Shown: positions 47,641-60,300 of the stretch, in pieces
Layout: each line of letters begins with the position of its first letter
Numbering within the stretch: the first letter of the stretch is position 1
Assembly (NCBI GenBank): GCA_027574665.1
Contig: CM050666.1
Coordinates: forward strand, 9,920,001-9,984,000
From: Rhynochetos jubatus
Taxonomy: Eukaryota > Chordata > Aves > Eurypygiformes > Rhynochetidae
Direction of reading: 5' to 3'
DNA length: 64,000 bases
Notes under the pieces: generated by a model
Databases searched by the model: none
Told to the model about the DNA's origin: nothing
Seen by the model: the letters and a program-made list of their open reading frames with translations, nothing else
Translations under genes and position numbers: made by a program

Positions 47641-50079
47641 AAGACGTTAAAGCCTTGTGCAGACTGTTGTTTTGTAATCCTTCTGCTGGGGATGATACAG
47701 GAGAGCTGTCTTTGTACACATGTTCTCTGTAACCTTTCTCTAATCCTTCTTGTGGGTCCTGAGCACTGTAAATCCTCTTCTCTTTAAGTACAGCCTCTGC
47801 TAGTTTCTTGGTTGCGGTGGGGAGAAGAGGGAGATGCTGTCATGTGGAAGGAAAGCATGTATCCTATCACTCTCTTAATCCTCCAGTCTGTTAGAAAGCA
47901 GCTACACATCCTGCCTGATTGAATACCTGCCTTGTAATTCAATCTAGGGGTTCCGCTGCCATTCATAAATAGATTACATTGCTCTGCTGCCATGTGCTGC
48001 AAGGCAGGCTGCTCGATTGAGCAGTGGGTTTGTGTGTTCCACCAGGCAATACATCATGGGGGTGTTTTCCCTCTGATACAGGGAAGTGGAACAACCGAGC
48101 AAGAAGCTGAGTTGGGGGGTTAGAGAGCAAGGGTTGCCAGCCTTCTTGGCCTTAGGGCGTACACCCCCAAATGCTCCCTTGGCTCAGAGCCACGTAATGC
48201 ATCCTGTGTCAGTCACAAGCTTGGGGGCGAAGGCATGCCAGGGATAGCTGGTGGGTGGGAAGTGACAGTGGCTGCTCAGAGTTCCTGTGGCTCTGTTGTA
48301 CGCGTGGGTTAGTGTGGCTTTGTTGCTGCTAGATGGGTGACAGCAGAGCAGCTGGTGACCTGACAGTTGCTGAGTCAGCACCTCTTTGCTGCTTCGTGAT
48401 GTTGGTTTGCAAGCTGTGCAAGGCTCCAAGGGAATTCTTACCAGAGAAAGGTAGAGAAAAGCAATAGCATTGGGGTGTGCTGTTAGAAGCCTAGATATTT
48501 AGATACTGACAATGAAATGGATGCTGTCTTTCTCTGCTTTTAATTTGTCTTATCAAGTAGATATTTGGTGGCTTGTACAGCACTGACCTTCTGCTTCCAC
48601 CTAAATAACTGCACAGTGAAACATGGCTCATCTCTCGTACTCTTGTGTCTTTATCATCCAGTGCAGTATCTATCAACACTGACTGGCACTTTCTTGGTAA
48701 CATCAGCACCAGCTTTCTGGGCTCTGTGAGATGGAAGATGGTGGATGTAGGCTTCTCACACAAGGAAGACCTCCATTTCAGCTTGCAAATTGCCAGTAAG
48801 CACTTAGAGAGACAAAATGCTCAGTGCTTGCAGGGTGCATGTCTGTCTGTGCCTTGAGAATAAGAGACTAGTGTTCAGAGCTAATAGGAGATAAGCAGAT
48901 TTGCTTAAAAAACAAAGAAGCTGCTGCTTAGTGTTTTGCTGGGATCAGAACCATGAAATGGGGTTTGCTTGCGGCTTCCTCCTGCATTTTGAGGATCTCA
49001 TGCTGTTCTAGGCTTATGGCACAGTGGAGATGGGGGGACTGAACAGGGGAAGCTGGTTATGTAGTGCTAGCTTGATTCCTCGTGTTGTAAATTGGGTGAT
49101 GCTTATTTACTGGGGAGAAACTTGGTTCCTTCTCAAGAACAGTCCTCCTAGGCACCTTTTTGAACAGAGTGATCGGATTTTTCTGCAGTATTGTTTTTTT
49201 CTGCTCTTTTTTTTTGTTCGTTAAGTGATATATATTCACATGGAGGCTCTAAAATGAATCATTGTTGTAGAAGCACCTTTTAAAACTTGTCAGCTGTGGG
49301 TTTTTTCCCCAGTACCTTTGCCTCTTAGGACCATAAATGGCTTCCTAAAGCAGGGGAAAACGATTATTAATTACAGTGCCTGATGAACTCATTTGGCTTT
49401 CTGCCCAGCTTCCAAAAACAGCACTAGCACCAGGCTGGATACTGTTGTCTCACTGTAATTATGTTTATATGGAAAGTTAATTTTTGTTTTCATAAATTGA
49501 TTTGAGGCTTCTGGAAGCTATTTGGAGATAATTAACTTTGCCCACACAGACCTATATAAGGGCATTTGTTTACAAGGTAGCGCTTGGTGCTGGAGTGTGG
49601 AGGTACGTTCCTGGGTTCATCTGGAAATATTCAGTTAGCAGCTCAAGGCAGCTGTTTCCAGACCTGACTCCCTCTTTGTGGACAACAATAGCAAGCAAAC
49701 AGCATAGTCTTGGGATTTTGCAGACTGGTAACAACCCTTAGGGGACCTGCAGTCCCTAGCTGCAATCCAAATAATTCAAACACTGCCAAAGTTAGTGCTA
49801 GAATTGCAAAGTCCCTTAATGTGAACAACAAACATGACAGTCCCAAATGAAAGAGACCTGCAGGGAATGAGACCAGACCTCCACAGATAAGTAACTGTGA
49901 AGGCAAAAGCAGTTCCCATATATCTTTTGTATTGGTGGGGATGGAGAACAAGCAGCAGAAGTGCAAGGTGATTTAATGGGACCTTCATCCGCAGGACGCA
50001 TGATGTGATACTGCAGCAGTGACTTACTTGTTCAGTCGTAGGCGTATGTCTTTGGGTTCCTGGCCCTTACAGTGAACTC

Positions 50080-50160
50080 TTCCTTCAAATCAATTCATTA
50101 ATGAGCTAATTTATTATGTATGGGGATCCATTAGGGAAATGTGTAATAACCTCAGGATGC
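50080..50160. promoter_or_regulatory. Candidate conserved noncoding block with TAAT palindrome
   Basis: The block contains the perfect palindrome TCATTAATGA (50,095-50,104) followed by GCTAATTTATTATG, an arrangement that paired-type homeodomain dimers can bind. It is short and not compared with other species, so function is inferred. Confidence 0.2.
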
Positions 50161-53100
50161 AGAGCCCTGCTCCCAGCACATGGCTACTGAAGAACAATAG
50201 CGTGAGGAAAAAGCGAGGCCTCTTTGGCAGCTATAAGCCTGTTCAGGAGCTTTCATCTGACCCCTTTAAAATGTAGGGAAATACGTAAGGCACTCTGGGT
50301 CATAGCTAATAAAGCAGTGGATGGCCTGGCTGAGTGAAGCAGCTTGTGTAGGTCGGTACCCAGGGTGATAACCTTTAAAGCTAGATTTTTTTAAGTTCCT
50401 ATTTTAGTGCACCATGGGCTTTTTTCTTCAAGCTCAGAAAAAAATGTTCCCTGAAGGCCTAAAAATGTACTAATTTCTTACTGCACACTTCAAAACCAGG
50501 GACAAAACTGCACCAGAAGGCCTTCAGGCTGGATTGGCATAAGATGTCTCTCTGCTTTTGCTGGGGGTGGGTGGGAAAAGGATGGTATTTTGAGTTCGTA
50601 GTTTTTGGTCTACAGGCAATGCTGTCGGTTCTGCTCTGTCTTGCTTGTAACAAAGAATGGCTTTTCCCAGTCCTTGCAGTAGACCAGTGTCCATCCTGTA
50701 GCCAAACTGCCAGCGGGCCCATAAATTCCAGCTTTGCCTACTTGACTCTGTGTGTTCCTGACTTTTGAGCAATCCTCAGTGTTCTCTAAGTTTTATCTAG
50801 TGCTGCAGCTGGGATCAGGAAATTTCTACAGATTGAAGGTCAGCCTGCTGAAGAACAGCCCTGGATGAGATCAGAAGAAAAGGAACTTTCAGAAGATGCT
50901 TGTGATGTTTCATCTGCAAATCATGCTGCTGTAAAAGAAGAGGCAAAATGAAGAGTTAAGACAGAAGCTGCAGGTTTCCCAAGTTTGGTGATCGTCTTCC
51001 TCTCTTTCATTTTCCCTCTTATAACCCTGCTTCTGCATAACTTTCATTCCTGATTTGCTACTGCATTTATTGGCAGGGGATACCTCAGTGACTTTGGGGT
51101 CCAATTACTTCTAATTTACATCTGTGACTTTGAGATAAAGGAGTACTTTTCTCTAGTGAAAAGTTACCTTTTCACTTTTATTAATAGATATTCAGAGATG
51201 TCCAGAAAGTTAAGGAAAACTGGCTTTGTGCTAAAAATATAGATGGGGTGGAGAATTTGCCCTGCATCAGCAAAATAGCACCTGTGTGATTTTCCTAGTT
51301 ATTGGGACAGCACCATTTTTAATATTTGCTGCGTAGTGGTCATTTTCAACATGTAAAATAGCCAAGCTCTTTTCCATGTGAAATAAGAAAATTGTTTCTT
51401 AAATCGTTATGCAACTATATTAAAGATGTCCTAGGAGGGCTGGATGAGCATCAGGTTTTTGGGTTGTGTGGGAGAATGAATTGCAGCCTGGTTTGAACCG
51501 AAGGTTCAAACTCAAGATTGCAGTTGGGAGAACTTTTTTGCCTAGTACTAAGTTGCTGTAAGTGTAAGTCAAACGCCCCTTTAGGGTCATGTGCAAACTT
51601 GGGCAGAAATTCAGCTGGAATTAAACAGCTGGCCCGTGACTCTCCAGCGCCGGAGTGAGCATGGTGTGTTGGCTGCCCCAGCTGCCTGCTTTCCTGCTGC
51701 ACAAACCAACTGTCTTCCAGGAGGCTCCTCACAGACCCTGGGGAGGAGAGGAGGAGGCGTCGTTGTCTGTCTGTGCAGCCAGACATGTTTGTAAATCGTT
51801 TCCAGAGCTGAGTGTTGGCAATGCTAAATTCCAGTTCATAACACAGGCACTCGAATGTCTCCAGGCTTTCCAGTCTGGGCGGTTGCCCGCAGTGAGGTTG
51901 CAATGCTGGCTTGGCCTAAGCCACCCGCTTTCCCTGTAAGGTGGTCCCTGCTTGCTCCCCGCTGTCACCAGCGTGTGTTGGTACAGACTGTGGAGGGGTG
52001 CTAGGAGGCAGTCTCCAAGGAAGCATCTCATGGGTCTGCAAGGTAAGGTGAAGTAACTGCAATGAGGACTTGATGTCTGAGGCATGCCAGTCTGCTTACG
52101 GGGCGCTTGAGCCTAGATCAGTGGGTTAGTGCACCCCATTCCCCTGCTTGAAGATGTGGTGGCTGTCAGGGATTGTCCTGTCCACCACCTCTGGATGGGC
52201 CATCTCATGCCACCTTGTGATCTTATGGCTAGATGGTGTTGCGTGGGGTGCTGTGGCTGATGGGGTGTTTTCCCGGTCAGCCAAATGAAATCCCATGGTT
52301 GATGTGATGATATCTCTGGAGCTGTGGTTATGTATCTGACGTATGCATTCCCTGATCAGGCAGCTTAACTGGGACTGTTTCTTGCTTTTCTGGTTCAGTA
52401 TATGAGCCAAACTGGTATTTATGCACCTCCTTAACCTGCACATGGACTTCTGTTGACTAGACTAGACCTATTTGTGTTTAATTAGTTAGCTGCATCAGGG
52501 CTTGAACATCCACTGCCAGAAAGTAGCTTTAGGATTTTGCTGGCAGCTGACCCAAAGAAACCCATGTAATATTGGCTGTCTAATCCTGCCCCTTGAGGCC
52601 AGCCCTCTTCTCAAATTCTGTCCTGGGGGTAATCAGCACCTTGGGACATTACAAGACATGTCTGTCAATGATGAGAGCAGATAAAGTGGAACTTCCTTTC
52701 GGATTCCCATGGTTTGGACACTGGGTGGTGAAATGGGTTGAGTATACATGTGCACTAAATGCTTAAAGCAGTAATGTTAAAACAAAAATCCTGGAAGAAG
52801 GCATTTCTCAGGCATGGATGAAGAACTGTGAAGTGGAAGGGCTGCTCCTTCTTCCTTCATCTGCTGACCTCCCCCAGATGATAGGTGAAGGGTTTACCCT
52901 TCGTGTCCCCAGTTATTTGCTTCCGTATTTTATGGAGACTGTTTATTGTGCACTACAGGCTCCTCCATAGCTGTGTTCCCATGCCAACCATCCTCCAATA
53001 TGGTGTACACGCTTAGTGAAACAAAGCACCTTTAATCCTCAACCTTTGGATGTCTCCTGCACATTGGGGCCAAGCCTCCAAAGAGGAACCCTGCTGCTTA

Positions 53101-53233
53101 CAAAGTGGAGCTCCAGGTTCCAGTTAATTGGGCCCAGTCATTAAGGGGAATTCAGTTTATGTCTGCTGGGACTGTGAAGGGAGTGGGTTTTTAATAGCAA
53201 ATGTCTACAGTGTGTATTGCTTGTCCTCAGGTT

Positions 53234-53246
53234 AAAAAAAAAAAAA
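53234..53246. repeat. Poly(A) run, 13 nt
   Basis: This is an uninterrupted run of 13 A after CTCAGGTT. No associated retroelement is recognised. Confidence 0.9.
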
Positions 53247-55077
53247 AGGCAAACTTTCAGCAGAGAAGAAATGCTTCTAATTACTTGCCTTTGGCAGAAT
53301 GGCTGCCCTGCTCTTTAGAAGCTGTATTTATCTCCTCTAAGAACCAGCTCATTAGCTGTATTGCTCACACAGATAATCAACAACATAATTAATAATTATT
53401 TATATGACACCCCTGGCAGAGGGCTTTGGATCACATAACAAAACATCATTTCCTTATGATCACTCAAGCATTTCTAACTCTTTTATCTTTTTTTTCTGCC
53501 TGTTCTTGACTTTCTCTGGCCATTCGTGCCAGTTTCTAATGTTTGCTGCAGGCTTTTGGTTAACTTTCTACCAAGTGTCTCCTCCTGTTTTAGAACCCTC
53601 CCTGAAGTCCCACTTGACCCACAGAGAATTTCAAGTGCTGGAACTATGTCACCATGCAGAGAAACCTGGGATTGGCATGAGCAGCCATAGCTCCTTTGAT
53701 TTCAGTTGCATCTATTTATACTGATTTTTTTGGACTTGTCCCTGTCTGCACTTGGAATGTCAAAAAGCAGGGTTTCTCTTGGTCAAGAGCTTCCCCTCTT
53801 CTGCATTTTTCCAGGCCAAAGCAGGACTATGGGATACTACATTTGGGCTACATCTAGGGTGTCTGTACTGCGGGGGTGTATTTCGAACAAAGTGTTCAGA
53901 CCCTGTTCCTAGGGTGGGATTTTCTCTAAGGCATGTCTTCAAAGAAAGCTAATCACCTTCTAGGTTTCCCTGGGGTACTTTGACCCACAATATGCAAGAT
54001 ATAGCTACAATGCCCTGACCTGCAAGGTGTCCCGCCAGGCAGCTTTCACTGTGTTTCACTGATGCAGTGAACTCTTGCAGCCGCTGGCATCAAGGATGAT
54101 GTGCATCAGAAATCCTCCAGTCAGATCCCATAAAGTCACTGGACACCTCTTTCTCTACAGAGCTGTCAGCCTGTGCTGTGCCTCCTTCTGCACAGCCTCC
54201 GTGCTCTTGCCCTGCTGTTTGGCATGGCAGAGTCATCGCCTTCCCACGCATGATGGTGACCAGCGCTCCCCTGTGTGAGTCAGGTCAGCAGAGTGCTGCT
54301 GTGGGCCAATGCTGGGGAGTCTCGGTCCCTGCCCAGCACAGCAAAGGAGCTGAGGGAAAGGGATGTAAAGCTGCTGTGAGCTGAGCACTTGGGGACAGCG
54401 TGACACCAAGAAGGGCGAAGGGGCTCACCAGATGATGGGAAAGAGAACATGAGATGAGGTAGCACCCCAGCAACTGGGCATTTGCAAGGTGTAGCTCACA
54501 CCATAGAGACACATTTCTTATGGAGCTGTTGCTGGAGAGAAAGTCAGATGTCAAAATCATTTAGGAAACCTTGAAGGTGTGTTTTGGATGGCCAGTGAGG
54601 GAGGGGAGGGAGAAGCCAGTGTCTGGTTAGAGATGTTCTTCCCATGCTCTAGGAAGGGTGTGCTTGCACAGAGGGCCTTTCTACTGAAGGAGCAGAGGAG
54701 GAGTGTGCATCTGAATGCATTGGAAAAGGTACGAGATCCTAAAGCAGGTTGTTATTGGTGTCTGATGCTGCCCTTTGCCAACAGAGAAAGATAGGTGTGT
54801 CCAGCTGAGGGAAGGGCACTCACCCATCTGAATGCCTGTCTTTGCAGTTGGGAAACCAATGAGACTTTGCCATATCTGCAAACCTCAGCCTGAGACTTGG
54901 AAACAGCGTTTGCTGGCACCATGGGTTGCTAAGCAGATGGGCTGCTGCGCTTGTACCCGCTGAAGTTTTTCAGAGAGGGTGGCTTTGGTGTGGCATTTCA
55001 GTAATTGTTGCCAGCACAGAACAAACAGAAGGAAAAGCATCTCCAGTTTCTTACCACCTGCTTCTCTCTCCTTGTAG

Positions 55078-55095
55078 CCCCCATCTGACACCGAA
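55078..55095 (+). other. Candidate 18-nt microexon
   Basis: A long pyrimidine tract ending CTTCTCTCTCCTTGTAG (acceptor AG at 55,076-55,077) is followed after 18 bases by a strong donor GAA|GTAAGT. The segment CCCCCATCTGACACCGAA keeps the frame (18 = 6 codons) and reads PPSDTE in frame 1. Microexons of 3 to 27 nt are a known feature of vertebrate neuronal genes. No host protein is recognised. Similar acceptor/donor pairs arise by chance in 64 kb, for example an 18-base pair near 33,178. Confidence 0.3.
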
Positions 55096-56039
55096 GTAAG
55101 TATTGCACAAATTGCATTAAGAAGAAAAAGAGAGAGAAAGCCCCCCATCCAGATTGATGGCAAAATGCAACAGGTGAAATTCTGGTGTGAGGAAATAGCA
55201 GAAAAATCTTAACTAGGCATGCTAAAGCTGCATGAGGGTGAGGCAGCTGAGTCACTACAGGGGAAACTTGTGGTACATATGGTCCATGAAGGAGACCGAA
55301 TGTAATGGTTTGAGCGTGACTTGCCAAAACATTTGTTGTTCCCTTTCTCTGTGGGCTGGTAACAGCTGGGATTGTGTAGTTGGATGGCCATGCTGCAGGA
55401 CATGCCATCCTGCCCTTGCCCACAGAGATGGGTTCTGCAGACAGCTGGGCAGCTCCTGTGGCATTTTCCTTCATCCTCTGTGGGCTCCCTTGGCTGGACC
55501 TGAGGAACCCAGTGGGTCTTCCAGTGTGGTTTTCTTCAAAAACTGCTCAACATACCCAGAGCAGGACAAGGGTTCAGTCTGTTGCCATTTTAAATGCTCT
55601 GAATACATGAATGGAATTGTGTCTGGCTTGAATGGGAGCAAATGAAATGCTTTTGAATGTCCTACCCTAAGGGTTGGTTAGGAAGCTCTTCTAATTAAGA
55701 TCTGAACCTGCAGTGCCGGTTCTGACCTCTTGTTTACTGATGCAAAATTTTACCTTTTTTTAACAGCTGAGATGTAGGTGCCTCTTTTTTGGTTAACCAC
55801 AGAGGGACCATTTGGCGCGTGACACAGCAGTGAAGCTGTATCGTGTCTGTGCTGTCCTGTCCTTTTTGAATGAAGTGAAAGAGTTGGGATAAGAACAACA
55901 CCTTGGAATTAAAATTAAAAATTGCCTAAAGTGTTTTGGGAATTCTTGTCTTCCCCATCAAGTTTTTACCTCCTTACTACTTGTGGCTTTTCCCTCCTTG
56001 TTAAAGAGATTATTCCCTCTGAAAAACGTGTTTTGACAG

Positions 56040-56096
56040 ACTGCTGAGGCCTCGTCGGCAAATCGGATACAAGCTGACTCATTTCTCTCAGTTCAG
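56040..56096 (+). other. Candidate 57-nt exon
   Basis: An acceptor (GTGTTTTGACAG, ending at 56,039) and a full-consensus donor CAG|GTGAGT at 56,097 bound a 57-base segment, a multiple of three. Two frames are open. Frame 1 reads TAEASSANRIQADSFLSVQ. Frame 2, which needs a phase-2 junction, reads LLRPRRQIGYKLTHFSQF plus a split Arg codon. Three CpGs in 20 bases (CTCGTCGGCAAATCGG) stand out against CpG-poor surroundings, as coding exons often do. The acceptor's pyrimidine tract is weak. I do not recognise either peptide. If real, it would be an exon of the + strand gene whose promoter may be at 31 kb, about 0.9 kb after the candidate microexon. Confidence 0.35.
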
Positions 56097-56691
56097 GTGA
56101 GTGATCCATCTCTCCTACTCATCGATTTTTCTGTCCTTGTGTTTTCAGATTTATGGAACTAGATGTATCAAAGAGCAAAGTCTGTTCCCAAACCCTTGCA
56201 AGATTAAAGTGGTTAGTATTTCATGTCTTCAGCACCCTCTTCTCCCCCTGTTCAAAAAAGAAAATTAAATCATTAGGCTTTAAAAGCTAATTACATTTAG
56301 CAACAGATTTCATCATCGCCAAGGGGGTCCGCATACCAAAACGGGGCTTTGTAGTGGCTTTTTTGTGTGTCCATCCACTCCTTGACATGCCTGTTAAAAC
56401 ACTTCCGTGGTTTATGAGCTAACAGGCACTGAGCAGATGGGAGAATTGTAAGTTACATAATTTTACTTCTTTTTTCTGTAAAATTTTCATCAGATCTCTA
56501 GCTGATGAAGAAAGAGACATACTGGGGAAGAAGGTGTGGGTGAAATGAGGACAATGTTGTCCCTGTACTTGGCCACATGGGTTGGTTTGTTTTTTGGAAC
56601 GCCTTTTCTTGCAGATGATCTGCCCATAAATATCTGCTGCGCTTTTTGGTGATATTGCCTCCTCTGCATTGTTTTTCCTGCCTCTAGTTTT

Positions 56692-56800
56692 GTGTGTGTG
56701 TGACCACATGAAGCATTTGGATCTTTCACTTTCCATCTGTAAAGCGGATAGAAAAACATATCTTCTCCTTCCTTCTTTGTTGTGACTACTTTGATTATAG
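56692..56800 (+). mobile_element. MIR-family SINE remnant
   Basis: TGTGTGTGTGTGACCACATG, ...TTTCACTTTCCATCTGTAAA, then GCGGATAGAAA and a CTTCCTTCTTTGTTGTGACT segment follow the MIR core order (TGTGTGACCTTGGGCAA, CAGTTTCCTCATCTGTAAA, ATGGGGATAATAAT, CCTTGTTGTGAGG). The copy is diverged and nonfunctional, with fuzzy ends. Confidence 0.6.
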
Positions 56801-57099
56801 TGCTAGGGTGGAGATTTTTCTTGCTGAGCTGATGAACAGGACCTCTGTGTCATTCCAGATGTTGCTAAGAAATAGGCTGGTTTAAGATATATTTTAAATA
56901 CCTTTATATTTCTGCTTCCTCTGGGAAATTTAGCTGCTGCTGCATCGCTGCTGGAGGAGTGAATGTGTGCCCTTTATCTGATCACCACTTCCCCCTTTCT
57001 CGGTCCTTTGTGGCAGCATCAAGTGTACACACTACGCACAGCTGATGTTTGATATGTTCTGCTGAAAAGCTGAATGATGCATTACATTGTTGAGGTTGG

Positions 57100-57345
57100 C
57101 GTGTTTATCTGGATTATTTCGTGAACGTTTGGAGAAACAAAATCAATAACATTTATGTAACACTCCTGTCATCCACTTCAGCCTCTCCCTTGCAACTGTG
57201 GTTGATTTTCTTGAAATGAGTAATGAAATGTGTTTAATTGTATGGTACGATGGCCACAGAACAGCCGCTCCAAAGCTGTTCTGATCACCCCAATGTACAG
57301 TAAATGCTGAAGTAATTTTCCTGTGCAAATGAGCGTAAGTTAGGG
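57100..57345. promoter_or_regulatory. Candidate conserved noncoding element
   Basis: This AT-rich block carries words such as TTTCGTGAACG, AAATCAATAAC, AATGAGTAATGAAATG and TGCAAATGAGCG (the last an octamer-like site near 57,324). It retains some CpGs and has no repeat signature. The minus-strand reading frame inside it is short and not convincing. A regulatory role is inferred from texture only. Confidence 0.25.
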
Positions 57346-60300
57346 CAGTGTCTTGTTTGTAAATGAGTGAATAGCTGTGCTGGTTTCATATTTTTACTGT
57401 CAGGAATATTATGCCTCTGAAGACATTGAGTCGCTGTGGCAGCTGTTTTGCTGTGCATCCTGTAGAGAAGGTCCCTAGCTGACAGTCATGGTGCTGCCAC
57501 TGAGTCATGCTGTGGCTATTCAGTAAACCAGATTTTCATTGTACTATAGGTCTTATTGGTCTAGTAAGCACTAGATAAACCTTAATTTTCCAAGTCTTAC
57601 TAGTTGATAAGGTTATTGAAAGCTTTCTCTCCTTTATTAATTTCCATACACTTACTCTGCCTCATGGTGCTGACCAAGAACAAGACGGGTATTTGTATTT
57701 CACTGGGGCTTCTCTCACTCGAAAGTTACACACCCTTTCTCATGCTAGTCCTAACTGAGTATAGACCACTTAAGGTTAAATGTTGTCCCTGAAGACACAG
57801 ACCTTTAGCAAGGTAGTTGCTTTCCACTGTACATCACTGTCTCCAAAATGAAGTCCTGACTCTCCAGAGTGTGATGTGCCATAGCAACAAGTTCAGGGAC
57901 TCTCTCTGTCCTGCAAGCCTTCCGTCTTCATCATGATGGACATGTTGTACTGATACATAATGGATTTTGGAATGTCTGCTCTAGTGTGTGGTGATGGTTT
58001 TTTTTTCTCTAAGCTTCTAGGAAGGAGGAACTGCTAAATTTTATGGGACATTTTATGCCTGATCAACTTGATGACCTGCATTGAGTAAGGGATGATTTCT
58101 TTGCCAAATACCAATTTAAATGTAAAGTACTGTGACTGCTAGCTTGGAAGTGTCTTGCCTGTTAGCTCATTATATAGCTTGCTTACTCTAATACTTTGAA
58201 AAAGCAATTTGGCATTGTTGTGGTCTCTTGCTTCCTTGCAAGTAGATTTTTTTAAAAAAAAAGTAAACAACATTTGATACAGAAGGGTCTTACAGATGTA
58301 AATTTAAGGGAAGATGATGATGGTGTTGCAGTCTGACCATTTGACTGCTGATAAACACCTTTGATTTTTAACCTGTTGGACAAAGTGTGATGAGCAGAAT
58401 TAAAGATTAAACCAGTGTGGAAAAGATGCAATAGCTTTGCTGAGGGTCAGGGGGAAATCTACCTGTAGGAACATTTTATTTTTGTCTCTCTGCCTTGCCT
58501 ATGGAGGAAACTGTCCTGTGCATGAGTGTATTTGGGTGCACTCTGCCATGGATGTCCATCTCGGGAGACTGCTGACAACTCCTCAGTGGAACAGAGGAGC
58601 AGAAACTTGAAGGGAATGGTGGGGTTTGGTTGAAAGACTTGTGTTGTCAGTGTTTTGTGCTTGCTTTGCATTTGAAGCAGCCAAGGGCCTGGAGAGGCAA
58701 TTGCCAGGACCTGCTCACAGGCTTGTGCTTGGTCACAGGGCTCCATGAAGCTTTGAAGGTGGGATTTTTCTGAAATGTGTGTCCTGCAGGATATCCATCC
58801 CTCTGCTCTTTTGAGCTCTCTCCTCATGTAAAGGTTCTCTGATGTTCCTCCTGGGGTGGTGGCATCTCTGTGAACATGCCAATTCCCTTGCATTTCAGTG
58901 AATATCATATCATTTTCTGTTTCCTCTTAACAGTAAGGTCCGTGTGCTCAAGGGGTGGGCTGATTGCTCATTTCTGGAGAGAGAAGGGACAAAAGCATCC
59001 ACCAGTCTGTATCAATGAAAGAATTTTCCCATTTTCTACTTAGGGATGAGCCATGGATCACAGACTTTATTTTTAATTTCATGCCTTTTCATTTGTGAGT
59101 TTATCTCTCCTGAAATTGAAGACAGAACTTCAGTAAGAGCAAAACTGAGTACATCATAGTATTTCTTTAGTTTGGTTTTATTTCTTTTCTTCTAATCTAA
59201 CATTTTTTTAAAAAATGAGTATTTCTTTTCACTTAGGTTTGTCTCATCAACTATAACTTTCCCTGGTGGCTGCCATGTGCAAAGCGGAAATCCCCAAATA
59301 AAAGAGCAGTGTCAGCTGAGGTCTGTGGAATTGTTAGCTCCAGCCCCATGAGGGACAACTGGAGGAACAAACAAATTTGCTTTGAACTTATCTCCCAGTT
59401 GCATGCTGGGAAAGGAGTGGAAACCCCAGCTTCATGTCCTGCTGGAAGAACGTAGTGGCGTAGTTGATGGAAACTGCACACTCATCTCTCCCTGTGGACC
59501 TTGACCCCCACAGAGACAGGGACTTTGCTCTTGCTTAGTCTTTTTGTGGCTGCATGGCTGGCTTAGTGCTGAGTCCCTCTGAAACCATCTGTTCTGTGTG
59601 GCCGTGGCAATATGCCCAAGAGGATGGGTGGTCTTGTCCCTTTATGCCTTAAAGAGTAGGGCCAAGTGAAGTAAGTTTTCCTTCACTGTAATAAGTGCTG
59701 CCTAATTAATTAATCCCTCTTGGCTTGCAGCAATGCATAGATCTTCTTTTTGTTCCCTCCCAGCTGGTCTGACCTCCTTCCTCAGAGGTAAAAGGAGAGC
59801 AATTTATTGCCAAAATCCACTGGAGTCAAACTACAGCTTCTCTCTGTGTGTTGGGGATTGTTCGTGCACAGCTGCGTACCACCCCCCCAGTCTGACTCCT
59901 GAGTGGTGCTCAGGGAGGGAGCAGTCTCCTCTAATTGTATTTAAATTGTGTGCTGCTGCTGTATTTATCAGTTTGTGCATGTGGCTGGGTTTGGAGTGAT
60001 ATTAGAAAGAGCCTTTGAGGTGTAGGAGTCATTAGGCGTGCTATGGGCTGTGCTAGGTTTCCCTTTTCCTCCCCGTCTTCTGCAGGAAACTGTTAAAGCT
60101 GGTGATTATTTTCCAACAGAAAGGTGTAAATTAACCCTTTGCCCTCTGCCTCCTACTTTGCCTCCCTGTTGGCTCCTGTAACTCACAAGCCTTGTCCTCT
60201 GCGCTCAGGGGACTCGGTGTACTACCAAGCGTGCAGTAGCTGCAGGGCTGCACGTGGGTGCTGTAGTATGAGCTAACTGGTGTGACTATAGGGGCTGTTT

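Larger units (their letters stand above)
43901..55077. other. Probable intron or intergenic DNA
   Basis: No recognisable coding exon. The longest frame (45,920-46,489, 189 codons, + strand) has no recognisable domain. Notable items are an 18-A run at 44,859-44,876, a 13-A run at 53,234-53,246, a hairpin at 45,514, and AT-rich conserved-looking blocks near 47.53 and 50.08 kb. An acceptor/donor pair bounds 34 bases near 46,728-46,761, which I regard as likely chance. Confidence 0.5.

Noticed and set aside
49643-49966. Hydrophobic 107-codon minus-strand frame resembling a membrane protein
   Set aside because: Hydrophobicity follows from T-rich codons; no start context, splice sites or family match.
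51451-51903. 150-codon minus-strand frame
   Set aside because: No similarity I recognise, and a second frame on the opposite strand is also open.
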